Positions 32,475-41,630 of a DNA stretch of 57,661 nt are shown here, piece by piece. The first letter of the stretch is position 1. Each line of letters opens with the position of its first letter. The notes under the pieces are model-generated. The model was not told where the DNA came from and did not search any database. It saw only the letters and a program-made list of their open reading frames with translations. Origin of the DNA: Chryseobacterium gleum (GTDB lineage Bacteria > Bacteroidota > Bacteroidia > Flavobacteriales_F > PHOS-HE28); NCBI GenBank assembly GCA_945872795.1, contig CAMCAZ010000018.1, forward strand, positions 1 through 57,661. The letters run 5' to 3'. The translations under genes and the position numbers were made by a program.

Positions 32475-34187
32475 TCAAAGACCCAATTGGCCCTTGAAGT
32501 TGCGGAATTCGAGGTCCTTCATGGCCTTGTCACGCAGGCTGGCATCCTTTTGAACGGCCAGGGCAAGGTTGTTACGGACTCCGTCGGCGTTGCTCTGACG
32601 GGCAGCGATGATGGCCATCACATAGTGGCCCGTGGCACTGTCCTTGTCACTGCTCTTCTCCAGGATGCTCTGAGCACCGGCGCTGTCACCACCCAGCATC
32701 TTCGCCAGGGCGGCGTTCACGGTATTCATGCCGGCCATGTTGCTGGAGGCCGTAGCGTAATCACCGTTCTGGATGTTCACGAGGCCCATGTTGTACTTCA
32801 CCTCAGGACCTGCGCTGCCAGCCTTGCCGTAAAGCTCCATGGCCTTTTTGCGATCGCCCTTCAGGCGAGCCACTACACCGAGGTTGTTGGTGCTGTAAGG
32901 GTTGTCCTGGATGGTCTTCGCCTTTTGGAACTGGCTTTCCGCTTCGGCGAGCTTGTTCTGCATCATGTAGATGTAGCCCACGTTGTTCGCGCCACGGTAA
33001 TCATTCGGGAAGATCCGCTCGCTTTCCTTGTAGATGCGCAGCTGCTCATTGATGTCATTGGTCAGCGTAGCGGCGAACAACAGCTCCTCTGCGTTCAAGG
33101 AGTCGGGCATCGTCCGGCTCATGGCCGTCAACTGCTCGTCCGTTTTGCCCACGATCTCGTAGTTCAGGACCATTTCGCTGCGGCGCAGGGAAGGCAGGAT
33201 GTGATCGGCGATCTCCTTGTAGGTGGCCGCCATGTTCTTGATCTCCGCCTCACGCTTGGAGACATCGGGGTACATCTCGAGGACGCGGAGCACCAGGTCC
33301 TTGTCCGGCACTTCGGAACTGGCCTGCATGGCCTTCTTGAAACCTTCCCAATCCTCACCACGTGGGCTGAGGGTGTAGAAACCGTCCACTTTGGCCGCTT
33401 CGGACTTGGCCCGGGTGAATTCCCCCTTTGCCCAGACCTGAGCGCTCTTGGCGCGGTCGTCGGCCAGATTCTCGTTCAGGCTCAATTCACCCTCGGGGCT
33501 GGCCCAGGCGTCGATGGCAAGACCTTTCAGGTTGATGTTCCCTTTGGCTGCGAATCCCTTGATGAAGGCGGCCATCGCCTTGATGTCCTCTTCCTTCAAA
33601 TCGCCGGGCCGCACCGTGCTGGAGTTCACCAGGTAGTTGATCGTAGCGGCCTGGTTGTGGGTGGTGATCCGCTGGAAGGCATCCTTGCCGAGCAGCACCT
33701 TGTCGTCGCTGAGCATCAGGTAGGGCGTGGTGATCACACCGTCGGTGAGCTTGAACGAATCGAAGGGAAGCTCCTTCTTGCCCTGTTTGCCGAGGATCTT
33801 CACCATCAGCTCGCTCTCGGACATGGCCGGCGTGTAGGCCACCTTACCCGAGTAGCTGAAGGATTTACCGGTCTCGTAGGGGATCACGGTGTAGTTGCCC
33901 ACCGCCTTGTCGCCCTGGAAGCCCACCATCTTGTAGGGGGTCTCACCACCAGCGTAGGTCAGTGTCGGCGTCAGCTCCACCAGGGCCTTGCGCGAGAAAT
34001 ACTTGCCGGGGAAGGTCCCGTTGATGTTCACGGCGACAGAGTCACCTTGTACGATCAGGGGGTTGGGGTCGACCGTGTACTTGATGTTCTCAACGTACTT
34101 GTTCATCTTTCCCAAGCCGCCGCAGCCGGCCAATACCAGCGCTGCAGCGATCGTCAGGGTCGTGCCCTTGAGGTGACGCTTTTCCAT
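32475..34187 (-). CDS. Lipoprotein with OmpA-like middle and TPR C-terminus
   Basis: 570 residues. Lipobox LVLAGCGG (lipidated Cys22). An N-terminal beta domain (about 25-195) is followed by a segment that looks OmpA-like but without the full peptidoglycan motif (LKGLAIDAWASPEGELSLNENLADDRA, about 225-255), and then TPR-like repeats (NNVGYIYMMQNKLAEAESQFQKAK, NNLGVVARLKGDRKKAMELYGKA) to the end (DLEFRNF). Bacteroidota carry many abundant lipoproteins of this build, thought to link outer membrane and cell wall; the precise role is unknown. TATGTTTG at 34219-34226 and a strong terminator suggest a well-expressed monocistronic gene. Confidence 0.8.
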   Translation of the reverse strand: MEKRHLKGTTLTIAAALVLAGCGGLGKMNKYVENIKYTVDPNPLIVQGDSVAVNINGTFPGKYFSRKALVELTPTLTYAGGETPYKMVGFQGDKAVGNYTVIPYETGKSFSYSGKVAYTPAMSESELMVKILGKQGKKELPFDSFKLTDGVITTPYLMLSDDKVLLGKDAFQRITTHNQAATINYLVNSSTVRPGDLKEEDIKAMAAFIKGFAAKGNINLKGLAIDAWASPEGELSLNENLADDRAKSAQVWAKGEFTRAKSEAAKVDGFYTLSPRGEDWEGFKKAMQASSEVPDKDLVLRVLEMYPDVSKREAEIKNMAATYKEIADHILPSLRRSEMVLNYEIVGKTDEQLTAMSRTMPDSLNAEELLFAATLTNDINEQLRIYKESERIFPNDYRGANNVGYIYMMQNKLAEAESQFQKAKTIQDNPYSTNNLGVVARLKGDRKKAMELYGKAGSAGPEVKYNMGLVNIQNGDYATASSNMAGMNTVNAALAKMLGGDSAGAQSILEKSSDKDSATGHYVMAIIAARQSNADGVRNNLALAVQKDASLRDKAMKDLEFRNFKGQLGL

Positions 34188-34218
34188 GAATGCGTTGCGT
34201 GTTTCTTGATTTCGGCAG

Positions 34219-34226
34219 CAAACATA
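34219..34226 (-). promoter_or_regulatory. -7 promoter box TATGTTTG
   Basis: 31 bases before ATG 34187. Confidence 0.55.
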
Positions 34227-34290
34227 ATCACTATAAAGCGAGCACTGCCAAAGTGGCTCAACGTTAGTTGTTCACAGCATGAGGTGTGCA

Positions 34291-34956
34291 TCACAGGATC
34301 ACCTGTCGGCACCCCTCCGGTACGGGCTCATCCATGTGCTCCAGCAGGCGTTGGTAAGCGTCCCGATCATGAAGCAGGTCATGTTCACCCATGTCCACGA
34401 TCAGCACACGGCCACCGCTCTGTTTCTGGAGATGGTCCAGGTAACGCTGCTGCAATTGCTCGAGGTAGCTGATCTGGATGGAGCTTTCATAGGAACGGCC
34501 GCGTGAGGCGATGCGCTGGAGCACCTGATGCATGGGCAGGTGCAGGTAGACGATGAGCTCCGGTCTCGGCAGATCGCTGTACATGATGCGATAGAGGTCG
34601 AGGAACAGGGCATATTCATCGGCGTTGAGGGTCACGCTGGCGAAGACCAGGGACTTGCCCAGCGAATAATCAGCGATGGTCAGCGGATCGAACAGGTCCT
34701 GCTCCGTGATCCGCTTCAATTGGTGGTAGCGCTGGGCCAGAAAGGACAGTTCCACCGCGAAGGCGTAGCGCTCCGGTTCCGCGTAGAAGCGCGGAAGGAA
34801 CGGGTTGTCGTCGAACTCCTCCAGCACCAGACGGGCGCCCCGCGCTTCCGCCAGTCGTTTGGTCAGGGTGGTCTTGCCGGCGCCGATCAAGCCCTCCACG
34901 GCGATGTAATCGTAGCCCGATCGCGGGCTGTCGGGTGCCCTCCCCTGCTGTTTCAT
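34291..34956 (-). CDS. Deoxynucleoside kinase (first copy)
   Basis: 221 residues from the ATG that overlaps the folK stop as ATGA. P-loop GLIGAGKT (22-29), acidic EEFDDNPFLPRFY, ADYSLGKSLVFA in the place of the DRS motif, and a lid region RGRSYESSI. Phosphorylates deoxynucleosides in salvage. The pair folK-dNK is common in Bacteroidota. It differs clearly from the second kinase at 40732, so the two probably differ in substrate, as in other bacteria with dAK/dGK pairs. Confidence 0.88.
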   Translation of the reverse strand: MKQQGRAPDSPRSGYDYIAVEGLIGAGKTTLTKRLAEARGARLVLEEFDDNPFLPRFYAEPERYAFAVELSFLAQRYHQLKRITEQDLFDPLTIADYSLGKSLVFASVTLNADEYALFLDLYRIMYSDLPRPELIVYLHLPMHQVLQRIASRGRSYESSIQISYLEQLQQRYLDHLQKQSGGRVLIVDMGEHDLLHDRDAYQRLLEHMDEPVPEGCRQVIL

Positions 34957-35432
34957 GTGTTGGCGCGGAGGTCGTTCAACAGGTGCAGCACGGTGCGCCT
35001 CAACACCGGATGGACCCAGCCCGGGCAAAGGTCGGCCGCCGGGGAGAGCGCGAAGGCCCGCTGGTGCATCCGGGGATGTGGCACCTGCAGAGGACCCTCG
35101 GTCAACACCAGATCCTCCATCAGCAGGATGTCGATGTCGATGCTCCGCGAGGTGTAGCCTGTGCCAGGAACGCGGGTACGGCCGAGCTCCTGCTCCACGC
35201 CATGCAGTTCGGCCAGTAGTGCGTGGGGGTCAAGGTCCGTTCTCACGAGCAGGCTGCGGTTGAGGAACAAGCTGTCGGACTCGAAGCCCCAAGGCTCAGT
35301 CCAATGGTCGCGGCCATGAGCGGCCGGACCTCCCAAGCGGGCCACCACCATCTCTGCGGCTTTGGCAAGCATGGCCCGGGGATCGTGCTCGTTGCCTCCC
35401 AGGAGCAGCAGGACCTGACGTGCTGTTCTCAT
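34953..35432 (-). CDS. folK: 2-amino-4-hydroxy-6-hydroxymethyldihydropteridine pyrophosphokinase
   Basis: 159 residues from ATG 35432, fixed by TAGCTTTG five bases upstream. HPPK signatures: LLLLGGNEHDPRAML, the substrate loop HWTEPWGFESDSLFLN, the metal site RSIDIDILLMED, and VPHPRMHQRAFAL. Transfers pyrophosphate to the pterin in folate synthesis. Translation is coupled to the kinase gene downstream. Folate use in this window also includes thyA and folA at 54387-55687, but these are not linked. Confidence 0.93.
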   Translation of the reverse strand: MRTARQVLLLLGGNEHDPRAMLAKAAEMVVARLGGPAAHGRDHWTEPWGFESDSLFLNRSLLVRTDLDPHALLAELHGVEQELGRTRVPGTGYTSRSIDIDILLMEDLVLTEGPLQVPHPRMHQRAFALSPAADLCPGWVHPVLRRTVLHLLNDLRANT

Positions 35433-35437
35433 GGGGC

Positions 35438-35445
35438 CAAAGCTA
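35438..35445 (-). promoter_or_regulatory. -7 promoter box TAGCTTTG
   Basis: Five bases before the folK ATG; divergent from the sppA promoter. Confidence 0.6.
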
Positions 35446-35517
35446 CCGGTGTGGACCTTCCATCCCCCCGCCCCCCCGCTCATGTGATCGACCGGGTGAA
35501 GCGGAGCCACTACTGGC

Positions 35518-35525
35518 TAGTTTCG
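35518..35525 (+). promoter_or_regulatory. -7 promoter box TAGTTTCG
   Basis: 28 bases before the sppA ATG. Confidence 0.5.
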
Positions 35526-35553
35526 ACCCGAGGGATCCAATCCTCCGAACCAC

Positions 35554-37344
35554 ATGCGCCAGTTCCTCAAATTCATGTTCGCCTCCATGCTCGGCACCCT
35601 GCTGGTCGGCGTGGTCCTGATCTTCCTGTTCATCGGCATGATCGCGGCACTGGGCGCGAGCATGGCCATGCAGTCCAAACCGTCGAGCATCGCGGAAAGC
35701 TCCGTGCTGCACCTCAAACTGGACAAACCCATCGTGGACCGCGGTAGCAAGGACCAGTTCGACCTGGACCTCGGCCCCTTCAGCCCCGAGAGCCGCACCG
35801 GACTGAACCAGATCCTGGCCAGCCTGGAGCACGCCAAGACCGATGACAAGATCAACGGCATCTTTCTGGACCTGACCATGGTGGACGCCGGCTACGCCAC
35901 CCTGCGCGAGATCCATGAGAAGTTGGTGGACTTCCGCACCGTCAGCGGAAAACCGGTGATCGCCTTCAGCGACTCCTACACCCAGGCCACCTATTACCTG
36001 GCCACCGCCGCGGATTCCATCTTCCTGCAGCCCAAGGGCGATCTGGACCACCGCGGATTGCGCAGTGAGTACATGTTCTTCAAGGGCATGTTCGAGAAAC
36101 TGGACATTGACATCCAGTTCATCCGGGGAAGCAACAACAAGTTCAAAAGCTTCGGCGAGATGTACACCGAGGACCGCATGAGCCCGGCCAACAAGGAACA
36201 GAACCGCTTGATCCTGGCCGGCCTCTGGCAGGAGCACCTGAACGCGGTGGGTGCCAAGACCGGGCTGCCAGCGACCGAACTGGACCGCATCGCGAACGAG
36301 CTCTTGGTGCGCAATGCGGAAGCGGCCGTGGAGCTCGGGCTGGTGGACGGATTGAAGTACCGTGATGAGGTGCTGGACATCCTGAAGACCACCATGGACC
36401 TCGATGCGGACAAGGAGATCGAAAGTGCCGAGGTACGCGCCTATTCGCGTTCCATCCCTCGGTCCGAAGCAGGCAAGGGACGTTCCAAGCTGGCCATCGT
36501 GTATGCCGAGGGCAGCATCATGACCGGCAAGAGCTCCGATGGCACCATCGGGAGCACTTCCCTGGCGGCCACCCTGCGCGAAGCACGGGAGGACACCATG
36601 ATCAAGGCCATCGTGCTGCGCGTGAACAGCCCCGGGGGCAGCGGCCTGGCCAGTGATGTGATCTGGCGCGAGGTGAAACTGGCCGCAGCCGTGAAGCCCT
36701 TGGTGGTGAGCATGGGTGATGTGGCCGCCAGCGGTGGATACTACATCAGCGCGCCCGCCACCCGGATCTTCGCTGAACCCACCACCATCACCGGTTCCAT
36801 CGGGGTGTTCGGGATGATCCCCAACATGCAGGGCTTCTTCAACAACAAGCTGGGGATCACCTTCGACGGGGAGAAAACCCACCAGTACGCCGACATGATG
36901 ACCGTGAGCCGTCCGCTGACCGCGGATGAACTGGAGATCATCCAAGGCTACGTGGACGAATTCTACGACGGATTCAAGGAGCGGGTGGCCGAGGGACGGC
37001 GCATGACCATCGCCCAGGTGGACAGCGTGGGCCAGGGCCGCGTGTGGACCGGATCCGACGCCTTGAAATTGGGCCTTGTGGATGAACTGGGAGGGCTCGA
37101 GGCGGCCATCACTTCGGCCGCCGAACTGGCCGGCATGAGCGACTACCGCAAGGTGGAACTGCCCGTGCAGAAGGAGTTCATCGAGCAACTGCTGGAGGAC
37201 CTTAACTCCCAAGCGAGCATGTGGGTGGCCGGCATGTGGCTGGGCGAGGACGCGGAGCTACTGAAACAGTTCAAGCGGGCGAAGGAGGTGAAAGAGCAGT
37301 TCGGCATCCAGGCACGCATGCCCTACGACCTGATCATCCGTTGA
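35554..37344 (+). CDS. sppA: Signal peptide peptidase SppA, long (67K) type
   Basis: 596 residues with two tandem SppA domains. One N-terminal membrane helix (LGTLLVGVVLIFLFIGMIAAL). Catalytic pair by family rule: Lys198 in the first domain (NKFKSFGEMY) and Ser393 in the second (MGDVAASGGYYIS). SIGVFGMIPNMQGF and DSVGQGRVWTGSDALKLGLVDELGG are typical. Cuts left-over signal peptides in the inner membrane, active site facing the periplasm. Full length for the family. Confidence 0.95.
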   Translation: MRQFLKFMFASMLGTLLVGVVLIFLFIGMIAALGASMAMQSKPSSIAESSVLHLKLDKPIVDRGSKDQFDLDLGPFSPESRTGLNQILASLEHAKTDDKINGIFLDLTMVDAGYATLREIHEKLVDFRTVSGKPVIAFSDSYTQATYYLATAADSIFLQPKGDLDHRGLRSEYMFFKGMFEKLDIDIQFIRGSNNKFKSFGEMYTEDRMSPANKEQNRLILAGLWQEHLNAVGAKTGLPATELDRIANELLVRNAEAAVELGLVDGLKYRDEVLDILKTTMDLDADKEIESAEVRAYSRSIPRSEAGKGRSKLAIVYAEGSIMTGKSSDGTIGSTSLAATLREAREDTMIKAIVLRVNSPGGSGLASDVIWREVKLAAAVKPLVVSMGDVAASGGYYISAPATRIFAEPTTITGSIGVFGMIPNMQGFFNNKLGITFDGEKTHQYADMMTVSRPLTADELEIIQGYVDEFYDGFKERVAEGRRMTIAQVDSVGQGRVWTGSDALKLGLVDELGGLEAAITSAAELAGMSDYRKVELPVQKEFIEQLLEDLNSQASMWVAGMWLGEDAELLKQFKRAKEVKEQFGIQARMPYDLIIR

Positions 37345-37368
37345 TCGCAACGACGGTCCCGAAATACA

Positions 37369-37406
37369 GAAGGCCCCGAAACCCGATTACCGGGATCGGG
37401 GCCTTC
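37369..37406. terminator. Bidirectional hairpin between sppA and DUF2797 gene
   Basis: GAAGGCCCCGA (37369-37379) pairs with TCGGGGCCTTC (37396-37406) between convergent genes. Confidence 0.65.
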
Positions 37407-37472
37407 CGCTTGCCCTAACGATCAGTTCACTGACCAAAACCTGCCTGTGTAACGGCAGCCCTGGCAGGAAGG

Positions 37473-38285
37473 TTACACGGTCATTTCATTTTCGGAGACC
37501 AGCACATGGACCCCGCTGTGCGAGCGCACGTTCAGCACCCGGCCGTCCTCCCAGATCAGGTACTGCCCCTTCACCCCCAGCAATCGGCCGGAGACCTCGG
37601 GTGTTTTCTCCAGGGACACGCTGGTCACCTTCGGCGGATAGGCCAGCACGGGATAGGTGATCACCATCGGGCTTTCATCGGTGGTACCATGGACGGCAAG
37701 TTCCGGGTGTAGCGCCGCCAAAGCCTTCGTTCTGGCCTCGAGCAGGGCATCCACGTCGGGTGGCACCTCCTTGAGCATGGCCCTCCAGTTGGTGCGGTCC
37801 GCGAAGGATCGTTTGAGCTCCACCTCGATCAAGCCGGCCAGGTGACGGTAGGGCACACGGGCAATGACCACGGCCGCAACAGCCCCCTGATCCACCCACC
37901 GGGTGGGCACCTGGGTACTGCGCGTGACGCCCACCTTGATGCCGCCCGTGTAACTGAGGTAGACCGTATGTTCCGTGTGATGGTGCACCCGTTCCCAAGC
38001 CGGGTCGCGGCCCTCGCCCAGGTGGGCCCGGCACAGTTCCGGGCGGAGGATGCACTCGGCAGCTTCCGGAGCGCTCTGCAGACAGGGGAAACAATAGCCC
38101 TGGCCGAAGAGCTTCCGCACCGGCCGACCGCATACCACACAGCTGAGCGCACCCGTCGCCTTCATCGTGAACTCCCGGCCGATGAAGCGGTCCAATTCCA
38201 CCCGATCGCCGTTCAAGATCAGGGAGTAATGAACGCGGCCGTCCGTGTGGGACGCCATTTTGCGCAGCGGTGCACCGTCCAGCAT
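37473..38285 (-). CDS. DUF2797 family protein with zinc-ribbon motif
   Basis: 270 residues from ATG 38285; the open frame goes further upstream into the next gene's territory without homology. Features: CVVCGRPVRKLFGQGYCFPC (a probable zinc-binding ribbon), ECILRPELCRAHLGEGRDP, and HTVYLSYTGGIKVGVTR, a GIY-YIG-like stretch seen in this family. Unknown function; the fold hints at nucleic-acid contact. TATCTTCA, 31 bases upstream of the ATG, could be its -7 box. Divergent from the GH3-like gene. Confidence 0.85.
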   Translation of the reverse strand: MLDGAPLRKMASHTDGRVHYSLILNGDRVELDRFIGREFTMKATGALSCVVCGRPVRKLFGQGYCFPCLQSAPEAAECILRPELCRAHLGEGRDPAWERVHHHTEHTVYLSYTGGIKVGVTRSTQVPTRWVDQGAVAAVVIARVPYRHLAGLIEVELKRSFADRTNWRAMLKEVPPDVDALLEARTKALAALHPELAVHGTTDESPMVITYPVLAYPPKVTSVSLEKTPEVSGRLLGVKGQYLIWEDGRVLNVRSHSGVHVLVSENEMTV

Positions 38286-38349
38286 TCGTAAGGCGTGCGT
38301 ATATTTTGGGCTGAAGATAGCCCCGGCCCCATCTTCGCAGCCCCGCACC

Positions 38350-39861
38350 ATGCCCGTCAACGCCCTGTTCTCTTTCCTTATCAAGAAGCGCCTGCAGCAG
38401 ATCGAGCTGTTCAAGGAGAATCCGCGCATGGCGCAGTTGGAGGTGTTCCACTCCCTGATGCAACAGGCGAAGTACACCGAATGGGGACGGCGCTTCTCCT
38501 TCGAGACCATCACCGACCCCGACACCTTCCGGGAACGGGTGCCCCTGCAGGACTATGAGGATGTGAAGCCCTATGTGCAACGCCTGCGCAAGGGGGAACA
38601 GAATCTGCTCTGGCCCACCGATATCCGCTGGTTCGCCAAGAGCAGCGGCACCACCAGCGACCGCAGCAAGTACATCCCCGTGAGCCGCGAGGCGCTGGAG
38701 GACTGTCATTACAAGGGCGGCAAGGACCTCATCGCCCTGCACTACCAGCACTACCCGGAGAGCAAGCTCTACCAGGGCATGAGCCTGGTGGTGGGCGGCA
38801 GCAGCAGCATCGAGTATTTACGCACGGACGCGTACAGTGGCGACCTGTCCGCGATCATCATACGCAACCTGCCGATCTGGGTGGAGGTGCGCCGCACACC
38901 GGTGATCGAGACCGCGTTGCTGGATAACTGGGAGGTGAAGATCGAGAAGATGGCGCGAGAGACGATGCGCGAGGATGTCCGCTGCATCGCCGGGGTGCCC
39001 AGCTGGACGCTGGTGCTGTTGAAACGCATCCTGGAGATCACCGGCAAACAGAACATCCTGGAGGTGTGGCCGAACCTGGAGCTCTTCATGCACGGAGGCG
39101 TGAGCTTCAGGCCCTACAAGGCCCAGTTCGAGGCGATCATCCCCTCACCCACCATGAACTATTTGGAGAGCTACAACGCCTCCGAAGGCCATTTCGCGGT
39201 GCAGGACCGCTGTGGGGCAGAGGACATGCTGCTCATGCTGGACTACGGCATCTTCTACGAGTTCCTCCCCCTGGACCAATTGGACCAGGAACACCCGCGG
39301 ACCGTGCTATTGCACGAAGTGGAACAGGGTGCCACCTATGCCATGGTGATCAGCACCAACGGGGGCCTGTGGCGCTATATGCCCGGCGATACGGTGCGCT
39401 TCACCGACGTGAAGCCGTACCGCATCCAGGTGAGTGGACGCACCAAGAGCTTCATCAACGCCTTCGGCGAGGAACTTGTGGTGGACAATGCGGACCGTGG
39501 CATGCAGGAGGCCTGTGCGGACACCGGGGCCCTGGTGAACGACTACACGGCGGGTCCGATCTACATGGACGACAAGGCCAAAGGCGGACATGAATGGGTG
39601 GTGGAGTTCGGCACTCCACCCTCGGACATGGCCCGGTTCGTGCAAGTGCTGGATGACACCATGCGCAGCCTGAACTCAGATTACGATGCCAAGCGACGTG
39701 GCGACATGGCGCTCAGAATGCCCGTGGTGCACAGCGTGCCGACAGGCACCTTCCACGCCTGGATGAAACAACGCGGCAAGCTGGGAGGACAGAACAAGGT
39801 ACCCCGGCTCAGCAACGACAGGACCATCCTCACCTCCATCCTCACCCCGCAACCGGCATGA
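38350..39861 (+). CDS. GH3-like acyl-acid-amido synthetase family protein
   Basis: 503 residues from ATG 38350, with CATCTTCG 12 bases upstream. Adenylating-enzyme family related to plant GH3: the ATP motif SSGTTSDRSKYIPVS, the middle motif YNASEGHFAVQD, and the C-terminal YMPGDTVRFTDVKPYRIQVSGRTKSFINAFGEELVVDNAD. Plant members join amino acids to acyl acids such as jasmonate or auxin; bacterial substrates are mostly unknown. The stop overlaps the next gene as ATGA. Confidence 0.88.
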   Translation: MPVNALFSFLIKKRLQQIELFKENPRMAQLEVFHSLMQQAKYTEWGRRFSFETITDPDTFRERVPLQDYEDVKPYVQRLRKGEQNLLWPTDIRWFAKSSGTTSDRSKYIPVSREALEDCHYKGGKDLIALHYQHYPESKLYQGMSLVVGGSSSIEYLRTDAYSGDLSAIIIRNLPIWVEVRRTPVIETALLDNWEVKIEKMARETMREDVRCIAGVPSWTLVLLKRILEITGKQNILEVWPNLELFMHGGVSFRPYKAQFEAIIPSPTMNYLESYNASEGHFAVQDRCGAEDMLLMLDYGIFYEFLPLDQLDQEHPRTVLLHEVEQGATYAMVISTNGGLWRYMPGDTVRFTDVKPYRIQVSGRTKSFINAFGEELVVDNADRGMQEACADTGALVNDYTAGPIYMDDKAKGGHEWVVEFGTPPSDMARFVQVLDDTMRSLNSDYDAKRRGDMALRMPVVHSVPTGTFHAWMKQRGKLGGQNKVPRLSNDRTILTSILTPQPA

Positions 39862-40646
39862 GGACCCTGCTCCTGCTCATCGCTCTGAACGCCGTGATGC
39901 TGGTCAATGGACAGGCATCTGACAGCCTGCGTTCCATCCACGGACGTTACGATGCCTTCACTACGGATGAACTGGGCAACGTGTACACCCTGCAGGGCGA
40001 TGTCCTCGCCGTCTTCGATGCCACGGGCAGGCTCATCGCGCGCAACAGCCTGAAGACCTTCGGCCGCATCACCACCATGGACGCCTTCTATTCGCTGAAG
40101 CCCATGGTCTTCTCCACCGAACAGGGACAGCTGGCCGTCCTGGACAATACGCTGAGCATCCAGACCGTGCTGAACCTGCCGAGATCCGGTTTTCCGCAGG
40201 TCTCCCTGGCCTGCGCCAGTGTGCAGAACGCCTTCTGGTTCTTCGATGATCGGGAGATGTCGCTGATGCGCGTGGACGCCCAAATGCGCATCATCGCCAA
40301 CACCGGCCGCCTGGACCAGCTGCTGGGCGTGGTGGTGAAACCCCTGGCGATGCACGAGCACGACAACTGGTTGTATGTGAACGTGCCCAAGGAAGGCCTG
40401 CTTGTCTTCGACCTTTTTGGCACCTACGACCGCACGATCCCCATCGTGGGCGCCAGCAGCTTCGAGGTGCGCGGGCAGTTCATCCACTTCCTGAAGGATG
40501 GTGAACCCTACTACTACGACCGGCGGAACTTCACCACCAACAAGGTGGAGGTGTCCCTGACGAACGAGGAGATCCGTGACCTGCGGGTGGAGCGGGGGCG
40601 CAAATACCTGCTGCTGCCTGCCCGCATCGCCGTGGTCGAGCGCTGA
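39858..40646 (+). CDS. Secreted protein of unknown function, propeller-like
   Basis: 262 residues. Signal peptide (TLLLLIALNAVMLVNGQA). Blade-like segments repeat loosely (DELGNVYTLQGDVLAVFDATGRLI, DNWLYVNVPKEGLLVFDLFGTYDRTI), as in beta-propeller or Kelch-like proteins, but no family can be named. Translationally coupled to the GH3-like gene and followed 85 bases later by a kinase gene. Confidence 0.7.
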   Translation: MRTLLLLIALNAVMLVNGQASDSLRSIHGRYDAFTTDELGNVYTLQGDVLAVFDATGRLIARNSLKTFGRITTMDAFYSLKPMVFSTEQGQLAVLDNTLSIQTVLNLPRSGFPQVSLACASVQNAFWFFDDREMSLMRVDAQMRIIANTGRLDQLLGVVVKPLAMHEHDNWLYVNVPKEGLLVFDLFGTYDRTIPIVGASSFEVRGQFIHFLKDGEPYYYDRRNFTTNKVEVSLTNEEIRDLRVERGRKYLLLPARIAVVER

Positions 40647-40692
40647 AGCCCCACGACTTTTCCACATCCTTTCCCGCGCAGCAGGGTGCGGA

Positions 40693-40700
40693 TATCTTCG
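40693..40700 (+). promoter_or_regulatory. -7 promoter box TATCTTCG
   Basis: 31 bases before the second deoxynucleoside kinase ATG. Confidence 0.5.
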
Positions 40701-40731
40701 CGGTCCGCTGTCGGCTAACGTACCTCACTTC

Positions 40732-41457
40732 ATGCATATCGCTATCGCAGGGAACATCGGTTCCGGAAAGACCACGCTCACCCAGTTGCTGGCCAAGCAT
40801 TACAAATGGGACCAGTTGCAGGAGGCCGTGGACAACAATCCCTACCTGTTCGACTTCTACAAGGACATGCAGCGCTGGAGCTTCAACCTCCAGATCTTCT
40901 TCCTCAACAGCCGCTTCGAACAGTTGCTGGACATCCGCCGCAGCGGACGCAACGTGATCCAGGACCGCACGATCTATGAGGACGCCTTCATCTTCGCGCC
41001 CAACCTGCACGCCATGGGCCTGATGACCACGCGCGATTTCGAGAACTACTTCCGCCTGTTCCAGAACATGGACAACTCCATCACGCCGCCCGACCTGCTG
41101 ATCTACCTGCAGGCGCCGGTGGAGAAGCTGGTGAAGCAGATCTCCGAACGGGGACGGGATTACGAGAACTCCATCAGCATCGATTATCTCAAGCGTCTCA
41201 ACGAACGTTACGAGGCCTGGATCCAGACCTACGACAAGGGCAAGCTGCTGATCATTGACGTGGAGGACAACAAGTTCCACACAGACCCCGAGGACCTCGG
41301 CAAGATCATCTCCCGCATCGACGCGGAGATCCACGGCCTGTTCCCGCTGGAAACGATCAGCAAGCCAGCGATCGGCGCAGGAGCGAAAGCGAGCGAGAAA
41401 GCGCCCGCCAAGCCCGCGGCGAAGACCGCAGCAAAGGCGGCGGCGAAGAAGCGTTGA
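40732..41457 (+). CDS. Deoxynucleoside kinase (second copy) with Lys/Ala tail
   Basis: 242 residues. P-loop GNIGSGKT (7-14), EAVDNNPYLFDFYKD, the DRS-like VIQDRTIYEDAFIF, and RGRDYENSISIDYLKRLNERYEAW. Typical of the dNK/dAK-dGK family, and closer to the canonical DRT motif than the copy at 34291. The last 30 residues are almost only Ala, Lys and Pro (GAKASEKAPAKPAAKTAAK), like histone H1-type tails, which is not needed for kinase activity. Followed by a 40-bp palindromic terminator. Confidence 0.9.
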   Translation: MHIAIAGNIGSGKTTLTQLLAKHYKWDQLQEAVDNNPYLFDFYKDMQRWSFNLQIFFLNSRFEQLLDIRRSGRNVIQDRTIYEDAFIFAPNLHAMGLMTTRDFENYFRLFQNMDNSITPPDLLIYLQAPVEKLVKQISERGRDYENSISIDYLKRLNERYEAWIQTYDKGKLLIIDVEDNKFHTDPEDLGKIISRIDAEIHGLFPLETISKPAIGAGAKASEKAPAKPAAKTAAKAAAKKR

Positions 41458-41577
41458 ACACCATTCTTCAAGCTACATCCAGTTCAGACCGGGATGCATT
41501 TTCGACCCCGGCTCAAGACCGGGTGATCCAAAAATTAAGGCCTGCCGAGGGACCTTCTCGAAAGCAGAGCGCATCAT

Positions 41578-41617
41578 CCACGAAAAAGGCCCGCCGATCG
41601 GCGGGCCTTTTTCGTGG
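41578..41617. terminator. 40-bp perfect palindrome, bidirectional terminator
   Basis: Perfect 20-bp arms centred between 41597 and 41598, with A-run and T-run flanks, so it can end transcripts from both convergent genes. Confidence 0.8.
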
Positions 41618-41630
41618 AATGTTCTTGTGA

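Noticed and set aside
35443-37212. 589-codon minus-strand frame opposite sppA
   Set aside because: Shadow frame; sppA has full catalytic motifs and correct length.
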